Source of the DNA: Candidatus Hermodarchaeota archaeon
GTDB taxonomy: Archaea > Asgardarchaeota > Hermodarchaeia > Hermodarchaeales > Hermodarchaeaceae
Assembly: GCA_016839995.1 (NCBI GenBank)
Contig: JAEOTD010000146.1
Span: 1-19,246 of the forward strand
Length of the DNA stretch: 19,246 nt
Direction: 5' to 3'
The notes beneath the pieces were generated by a model that was not told where the DNA came from, did no database searches, and saw nothing but the letters and a program-made list of their open reading frames with translations. The position numbers and the translations under genes were made by a program. Positions 14,742 to 19,246 of the stretch are shown here, one piece after another; position 1 is the stretch's first letter, and every line of letters begins with the position of its first letter.

Positions 14742-15695
14742 ATGAAGCACTTGTTTCATTATTGGCGGCATCTACGCACAGTTGGCGCCTTATATGAGGA
14801 GAAGAAATATCAAGAAACCATCGACTTCCTAAAAGAAGTAGCCACAGACTTTCCTGACTTTAAACCTGAAATCTATTATACTCAGATGGCCGCAGCAATA
14901 AAACTCGAAAAGTACGACCTCTTCTTCAAATTAATCAATGAGATCCTAGATACTGGCGGCTGGTATTCTGAGACCATTTTGCGTGAAAGCCCCGCTTTCA
15001 AACCCCTACAAGGCATGCCCGAATTCGAAAGACTCGTCCCCATCAGCGTAAATCGTGCCAAGCAAGCATCAAAGCACCATACCAACTTTACCGTGTTCCC
15101 GGAAACCACTAGACTTTCCAAGCCCCTGATGTTAGCCCTCCACGCCCAAGCCAGCGTCATCAACGAAGAATACCAAGCATGGAAAACAGTCGTTGACCAT
15201 GGTTACATACTCGGAATGCCTCAAACCACTAACAAGTACTGGTCCGGAATTGCCACCGGGTACTGGCCAGACTATGAAACATCAATTCACCAAATCAAAG
15301 CCTATGTAGAGACAATCACCCTAAACAACACGCTCGATTTAGAACACTCATTTACTGGCGGGCTCTCAATGGGAGGTGACCTCGCCATCAGACTCGCACT
15401 CGAAGGAACAATACCCGTACATGGCTTCATCGCGGTTTCCCCTGGTGGCCCTTGGAGGAACGAACCCGAAAAATGGCACCCCCTAATCGACGATGCTAGA
15501 CACCAAGACCTCCACGGCATCATCATCCGCGGTAAAGAAGACCAAGCAATCCCTCGCAAATACAACCAAACACTCACTAAAATGCTCAACGACGGCGGCA
15601 TCCCATGCCAATTCATCGAATACCCACAACTCGGTCACTGGTACCCCCCTAACCTCGCAGACATCATAGCTGGTTTCATAGCTAACATCGAATAA
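14742..15695 (+). CDS. Alpha/beta hydrolase (esterase-like) with helical N-terminal region
   Basis: 317 residues from ATG 14742, preferred over ATG 14685 because of GGAGGT at 14730-14735. The C-terminal part is an alpha/beta hydrolase with nucleophile Ser209 in GGLSMGGDLA, Asp267 in GKEDQAIP and His299 in LGHWYP, the right order and spacing for an esterase or peptidase. Residues about 5-110 form helices with a TPR-like look (ALYEEKKYQETIDFLKEV), perhaps a partner-binding or lid region. No signal peptide is evident. The substrate is unknown. The second half uses many C-ending codons, unlike its neighbours. It has its own promoter region with the operator-like repeats and is followed by a hairpin terminator at 15774-15796, so it is probably a single-gene transcript. 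Confidence 0.8.
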   Translation: MKHLFHYWRHLRTVGALYEEKKYQETIDFLKEVATDFPDFKPEIYYTQMAAAIKLEKYDLFFKLINEILDTGGWYSETILRESPAFKPLQGMPEFERLVPISVNRAKQASKHHTNFTVFPETTRLSKPLMLALHAQASVINEEYQAWKTVVDHGYILGMPQTTNKYWSGIATGYWPDYETSIHQIKAYVETITLNNTLDLEHSFTGGLSMGGDLAIRLALEGTIPVHGFIAVSPGGPWRNEPEKWHPLIDDARHQDLHGIIIRGKEDQAIPRKYNQTLTKMLNDGGIPCQFIEYPQLGHWYPPNLADIIAGFIANIE

Positions 15696-15740
15696 CCGCT
15701 TTCCCAAGCAAATACAAACAGGGGCAAATAATGACAGATA

Positions 15741-15754
15741 TTGTATAGATACAA
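15741..15754. repeat. Small palindrome TTGTAT-AG-ATACAA
   Basis: Perfect 6-bp arms around a 2-base centre, between the hydrolase stop and the terminator. It may be a protein site or a minor hairpin; no function can be assigned. Confidence 0.35.
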
Positions 15755-15773
15755 CGTTTATCGTCTTATCTGG

Positions 15774-15796
15774 ATAGCCTCTACAAGGCTATTTTT
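15774..15796 (+). terminator. Hairpin terminator of the hydrolase gene, over the larB stop
   Basis: ATAGCC (15774-15779) pairs with GGCTAT (15787-15792), followed by TTTT. The T-run is on the plus strand, so it suits the hydrolase transcript, while the 3' arm contains the stop codon of convergent larB (15789-15791). Confidence 0.6.
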
Positions 15797-16565
15797 GAGC
15801 AATCCGATTAGCAATCAAAGCTGCAATGGCTCCAGCGCCTATCCCATTGTCGATGTTTACGACAGCTAACCCAAGCGAACAAGATTGGAGCATAGAAATT
15901 AAGGCACCGAGTCCTTCACCACCCAAACCGTAACCAGTTGAAATCGGAAGCCCAATGACGGGGATATCAACTAGCCCAGTCACCAATGAAGGTAGTGCAC
16001 CTTCCATTCCTGCAGCAATGATGAGAATATCAATACCTTGTTCCACCATCTCTTCAAGTTCTGGGAATAGCCGATGAACTCCTGCGACACCCACATCATA
16101 GGTGGTTAGCACTTGGCAGCCCATTTGTTCAGCCATGACTCGAGCAGCTTCTGCAACCCTTCGGTCTGAGGTGCCTGCAGCGATTACTCCGATTTTTCCT
16201 CCCGTTTGTCGAGGAAGATAATTTTGTTTATGGAGAACTGCAATTTCACCCTCTCCGAATACCTCAAACACGAGATCATTTCCACACGAGTCTGAAATGG
16301 CCTGTTGTTGTTCTGGGGTCAACTTGCTGAGGATTAGCACGGGTTTGGCATCCATTCCTGCCTTAACGATTTCTAAAAGATCAGAGACAGACTTGTTCTT
16401 GGCAAAAATGACTTCAGGGATGCCTTTACGAGTTTCTCGATGCACATCGAGCTTTGCTAGATGAGCAACTTCCACAATATTGAAGATACGTAGTTTAGTT
16501 TCAGCTTCTTCAACAGTGTAATCGCCTTTCGCAACTTTATCTAGAATATCGCGAAGCTCTGTCAT
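15789..16565 (-). CDS. larB: LarB, nickel-pincer cofactor synthesis (carboxylase/hydrolase)
   Basis: 258 residues from ATG 16565. LarB carboxylates nicotinic acid adenine dinucleotide and releases AMP, making the dicarboxylated pyridinium precursor of the nickel-pincer nucleotide. Seen: an N-terminal helical stretch (about 1-60), then a PurE-like domain with IGVIAAGTSDRRVAEAA (about 125-141), TYDVGVAGVHRL (155-166), IIAAGMEGALPS (182-193) and STGYGLGGEGLGAL (209-222), with Cys229 and GIGAGAIAA nearby. The frame is open to GTG 16580, but GTGGTGG at 16574-16580 is a better ribosome site 8 bases before the ATG. It is divergent from larC with a very short gap. No larA (the racemase that uses the cofactor) is in the window. 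Confidence 0.95.
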   Translation of the reverse strand: MTELRDILDKVAKGDYTVEEAETKLRIFNIVEVAHLAKLDVHRETRKGIPEVIFAKNKSVSDLLEIVKAGMDAKPVLILSKLTPEQQQAISDSCGNDLVFEVFGEGEIAVLHKQNYLPRQTGGKIGVIAAGTSDRRVAEAARVMAEQMGCQVLTTYDVGVAGVHRLFPELEEMVEQGIDILIIAAGMEGALPSLVTGLVDIPVIGLPISTGYGLGGEGLGALISMLQSCSLGLAVVNIDNGIGAGAIAALIANRIAQK

Positions 16566-16573
16566 TGTTTCTA

Positions 16574-16580
16574 CCACCAC
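16574..16580 (-). promoter_or_regulatory. Ribosome binding site that fixes the larB start
   Basis: On the minus strand GTGGTGG, 8 bases before ATG 16565. The first GTG codons of the longer frame are this site itself. Confidence 0.6.
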
Positions 16581-16600
16581 TTTCTCATAGAAGAACCGCG

Positions 16601-16609
16601 TATATTAAA
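16601..16609 (-). promoter_or_regulatory. TATA box of larB, in the divergent larB-larC gap
   Basis: On the minus strand TTTAATATA, a consensus-like archaeal TATA box about 40 bases before ATG 16565, leaving a short leader with the GTGGTGG site. The core TATATTA also reads usably on the plus strand and might serve larC if its start is GTG 16641. Confidence 0.5.
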
Positions 16610-16619
16610 GGTTGAAGAA

Positions 16620-17450
16620 TTGACAACACCGTGGGATTCATTCGTGCTCGATTCAAAGATTTTGGTCATTGACCCGCAACTAGCAGGTATTGCAGGAGAC
16701 ATGTTTGTTGCCACCCTCCTTGATTTAGGAGCAGATATTGCCATAGTCAAGGCTGCCATGGAAGCTTCCGTCAATTATGTCCCAAACTGCAAGAAGGTTA
16801 TCGTAAATCCTAAATTCGTTACACGGAGTCATATTGGCGGATTATACTTAGACATTCAAATCGAAGAATCCTATACAACACGACCCGGTAAAATTCTCCT
16901 TGATGCCGTAAAGACTATGGCCATAGATCTTAACCTCTCCAAACCCGCAGCTGCATTTGCCAACCGGGCAATTCACATACTCATTGAAGCAGAAGCGAAG
17001 GTTCATCGTCATCCACCAGAAAAGGTTCACCTTCATGCCGCAGGATCCGTTGATACCGTTCTTGATATCATCGGAGCGGCTAAAGCGCTCCAGAGTCTAG
17101 GGTTAGCTGATCCAGCAACATCGAAGTATTTCACTCTACCAATTGCTGTGGGTGGTGGTACCTTTCCTAGTGGACATGGACAGTTGGCTGCCCCTGGCCC
17201 TGCGGTGATGAATATACTAACTGAACATAATCTCGTGTTCAGAGGAGGACCACAGATTTGTGAGATGGCCACTCCGACTGGTGTCTCCCTCCTAGCCGCT
17301 TTGAATCCTGTATCAACACAAGTGTTTCCTGAGCTTTATCCGCTAGCGGTTGGGTATGGAGCTGGAACAGGAGAATTGCCCGGCATCCCTAATCTTCTTC
17401 GGTTTGTCCTTGGAAAATCAAAAGTGGCATCAAATCCAGAGGGGGTCTAG
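16620..17450 (+). CDS. larC: LarC, N-terminal domain only (nickel insertase part)
   Basis: 276 residues. LarC inserts nickel into the pincer nucleotide with CTP. The N-terminal domain is clear: KILVIDPQLAGIAGDMF (like the usual ILYFDCFSGISGDMF), LLDLGADI, a His-rich stretch KVHRHPPEKVHLHAAG (about 128-143) that may hold metal, SVDTVLDIIGAA, PIAVGGGTFPSGHGQLAAPGPA, ATPTGVSLLAAL, VGYGAGTGELPGIPNLLR. The protein ends right there. The C-terminal domain (LarC2) that normally follows is absent, and larE starts 11 bases after the stop, so there is no room for a frameshifted continuation. The first codon is TTG 16620 with weak GG upstream; GTG 16641 is an alternative that starts nearer the usual family N-terminus. 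It forms an operon with larE. Confidence 0.93.
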   Translation: MTTPWDSFVLDSKILVIDPQLAGIAGDMFVATLLDLGADIAIVKAAMEASVNYVPNCKKVIVNPKFVTRSHIGGLYLDIQIEESYTTRPGKILLDAVKTMAIDLNLSKPAAAFANRAIHILIEAEAKVHRHPPEKVHLHAAGSVDTVLDIIGAAKALQSLGLADPATSKYFTLPIAVGGGTFPSGHGQLAAPGPAVMNILTEHNLVFRGGPQICEMATPTGVSLLAALNPVSTQVFPELYPLAVGYGAGTGELPGIPNLLRFVLGKSKVASNPEGV

Positions 17451-17461
17451 CTACAATTTCG

Positions 17462-18280
17462 ATGAAGAAAAAATCCTTACAAGAGAAACGGACTCAAGTT
17501 GTGAACCAGCTCAAAGGACTGGGAAGTGCGCTTGTAGCTCTTTCTGGCGGCGTTGATAGCTCCGTTGTTGCAGCACTTGCTTTTGAAGCGTTGCAAGAGA
17601 AGGCGATAGCTGTCACTTTCAATTCGCCTCTAATGGTACCTGAAGAAATTGAAGATGCAAGGGCTGTTGCCATGAAAATTAGAATTCGTCATCAAGTTCA
17701 GACACTGAATGAACTCAAGGTTTCTTCGATTACACCGAATCCTGTGAATCGTTGTTACCATTGTAAACTCTACCGTTTTCGTGAAGCTCAAGTGTTATCG
17801 GTCAAATTGGGAATTGCGGGCGTGGTTGATGGAACTTCGGTCAGTGATTTAGGCGAACATCGTCCTGGAATGAAGGCGATAAGGGAACTGGGCATCATTA
17901 GTCCACTTGTGGATGCTGGAATTACTAAGACCGAATCGCGTGAACTAGCCCGAGAGCTTAACCTTCCAGTGGCAGATAAGCCCTCAAATAGCTGCTTGGC
18001 CACCCGCATTCCTTATGGTGAAGAACTCACTGATGACCGGCTTTCACGAGTGGCCGCTGCTGAAAAAGCCATCAAAGACATTGCTCATATTGGCATCTTA
18101 CGAGTACGGGATCATGGTCGATTAGCCCGTATTGAAGTTGCACCTGAAACAATACCCACAATTTTCCAGAAACCGATAATGGAGAGAATTTTCAATGATT
18201 TAACCGCGTTAGGTTATGAGTTTGTCACCGTAGATTTGAAGGGATACCGATTTGGGAGTTTTGACGAACCTACAGCATAA
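17462..18280 (+). CDS. larE: LarE, ATP-dependent sulfur transferase for the nickel-pincer cofactor
   Basis: 272 residues, the full family length. It adenylates the carboxylates made by LarB and swaps in sulfur. Seen: PP-loop SGGVDSS (28-34), CYHCKLYRF with Cys98 and Cys101, DGTSVSDLGEHRPG (123-136), and NSCLATRIPYGE with Cys178 (176-187), matching the Cys that gives up its sulfur in the sacrificial type. The extra CxxC with Cys178 makes three cysteines; this pattern occurs in LarE proteins that use a 4Fe-4S cluster and spare the enzyme, so this copy may be of that kind (inference). It is coupled to larC, 11 bases apart. Confidence 0.95.
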   Translation: MKKKSLQEKRTQVVNQLKGLGSALVALSGGVDSSVVAALAFEALQEKAIAVTFNSPLMVPEEIEDARAVAMKIRIRHQVQTLNELKVSSITPNPVNRCYHCKLYRFREAQVLSVKLGIAGVVDGTSVSDLGEHRPGMKAIRELGIISPLVDAGITKTESRELARELNLPVADKPSNSCLATRIPYGEELTDDRLSRVAAAEKAIKDIAHIGILRVRDHGRLARIEVAPETIPTIFQKPIMERIFNDLTALGYEFVTVDLKGYRFGSFDEPTA

Positions 18281-18387
18281 AGAATAATCGCAATGATTGG
18301 TTACTGTGCACAGCGACAATAACGAATGAAAGGCTTTTATCACAACGAGCCCACGGTTGCACACACACTAGTTCAAGAGGGAACTTT

Positions 18388-19246
18388 ATGCAAAAACCCA
18401 AAGTCGGAATCATCACCCTCTCTTTAGCTCGTGAACGTACTGATATTGCCGAACAAGCCCATCAGGAACTGTCTAAAGCCCTGAAAACACAGCCCCTCGA
18501 AATAATTGCACATGATAAATTGGTGCTTACAATGGAGGATTCGGTAAGAATCTCCGAAGATATGATCCATGATCATATTCAGTGCATCATTTACAATATT
18601 GGCTCCTGGGTTTATGCACCCATGGTGGTTTCTGCAGTTCAGGCTACTGGACTCCCCAGCATTGTCTATGGATATCGTAGCCCAGCTGCATTCAGCTTAG
18701 TGGGTGCTGCAATTACGCATGGGAGCCTTGATGAACTCAGCCTATTGCATCGTTTTGTGTATGGTGAACCAGATTCACCCGATGTGCTCAAAGCAATCAC
18801 TAGTTATTGCCGAGCGGCAATGACATTTGATAATTTGAGCCGAAGCAAGGCAGTTGTAATAGGTGGAAAAACCATGGGTATGGTGACCTCTGCTGTTGAT
18901 TTCAGTCAAATCAAAGAAATCTTTGGGACCGAAATCGAACACGTCGATATGCTTCGATTGTACTTAGAGGCCCCGAAGGTGCCTGCAAAGAAGGTCAAGG
19001 AAAAGATGGCATGGGCGAAAAAGACCTATGGTTCCGTTAACGTCTCAGATGAGGTTCTGGAAAAAAGTGTCCGACTCTATTTTACCATGAAAGATGTGAT
19101 GAAAACTGGGGGTTATGCGTTTGGTGGATTCAAGTGCCAACCAGAATTTATTGACAATTATGTGAGCGGTTGCCTGCCGATATCATGGCTAATCAATGAA
19201 GGTATAATGATGTCTTGTGAAGCTGACATGAATGCTGCATTCACGA
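18388..19246 (+). CDS. COG2407-type (L-fucose/arabinose isomerase-like) protein, partial
   Basis: The frame runs from ATG 18388 (GAGGG about 7-11 bases upstream) to the window edge, 286 residues seen, C-terminus missing. The N-terminus VGIITLSLAR followed by alternating helix and strand recalls the fucose/arabinose isomerase N-terminal fold. Conserved-looking points are WVYAPMVVSA, GYRSPAAFSLVGAA, VVIGGKTMGMV, and near the edge GGYAFGGFKCQPEF and MSCEADMNAAF, where the Glu and Asp of CEAD fit the metal-binding Glu and its partners. Members isomerise sugars, but many archaeal ones have no known substrate. The gene lies about 107 bases after larE on the same strand. No direct tie to nickel cofactor is evident, and adjacency alone does not assign it. 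Confidence 0.8.
   Translation, partial: MQKPKVGIITLSLARERTDIAEQAHQELSKALKTQPLEIIAHDKLVLTMEDSVRISEDMIHDHIQCIIYNIGSWVYAPMVVSAVQATGLPSIVYGYRSPAAFSLVGAAITHGSLDELSLLHRFVYGEPDSPDVLKAITSYCRAAMTFDNLSRSKAVVIGGKTMGMVTSAVDFSQIKEIFGTEIEHVDMLRLYLEAPKVPAKKVKEKMAWAKKTYGSVNVSDEVLEKSVRLYFTMKDVMKTGGYAFGGFKCQPEFIDNYVSGCLPISWLINEGIMMSCEADMNAAFT

Noticed and set aside
1..19246. tRNA, rRNA, CRISPR array, insertion sequence
   Set aside because: No tRNA-like cloverleaf, spaced repeat array, transposase or terminal inverted repeat was found by eye; TTCGAA-type matches lie in coding regions.

Overview
The window reads as genomic DNA of an archaeon, most likely an Asgard archaeon. Three things point there. (1) A full ubiquitin-like conjugation set sits together: Ubl, E2-like, RING-like zinc protein, E1-like and JAMM isopeptidase. 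(2) There is a Ras/Rab-type small GTPase. (3) Archaeal signals are present: TATA boxes such as TTTAATATA about 27-40 nt before starts, GGTGA/GGAGG ribosome sites and likely leaderless genes. This is inferred from gene content; no rRNA or tRNA gene was seen that could fix the lineage.

Layout. 1-1937 (minus): the N-terminal half of an SMC-family ATPase with a hinge, divergent from the next block. 2180-6968: the ubiquitin-like island. A plus-strand operon encodes Ubl, E2-like, a 67-residue acidic protein, a RING-like zinc protein and a cytoplasmic transglutaminase-fold protein. It converges on a minus-strand pair, JAMM peptidase then E1. 7331-8336: two small membrane proteins. 8361-11276 (minus): a Hef/FANCM-like helicase with altered ATPase motifs and two paralogous HAD phosphatases. 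11388-14467 (minus): malic enzyme, DUF362 protein and Ras-like GTPase. 14742-15695 (plus): an alpha/beta hydrolase behind a repeat-rich upstream region. 15789-18280: larB divergent from larC-larE, the nickel-pincer cofactor pathway. 18388-19246: start of a COG2407-type (fucose-isomerase-like) protein that runs off the window.

The most striking part is the Ubl island. Three adjacent genes (E2, the small acidic protein and the RING-like protein) carry five copies of a short motif, [VI]-x-I-L followed by S/D/Q/G and usually acidic residues, in tails that look disordered. This resembles eukaryotic SUMO-interacting motifs and suggests that the tails dock on a shared partner, perhaps the Ubl. Other non-canonical points are a Ubl with no C-terminal Gly-Gly, an E2 with HPR in place of HPN, an E1 whose active-site region resembles UBA3, and a transglutaminase-fold enzyme in the operon. 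The components fit a working conjugation/deconjugation pathway, but substrate and purpose cannot be read from sequence.

Starts were revised from the longest open frame for E1 (6364), the second membrane protein (TTG at 7782), the hydrolase (14742) and larB (16565), each because a good Shine-Dalgarno site sits in front of the internal start.
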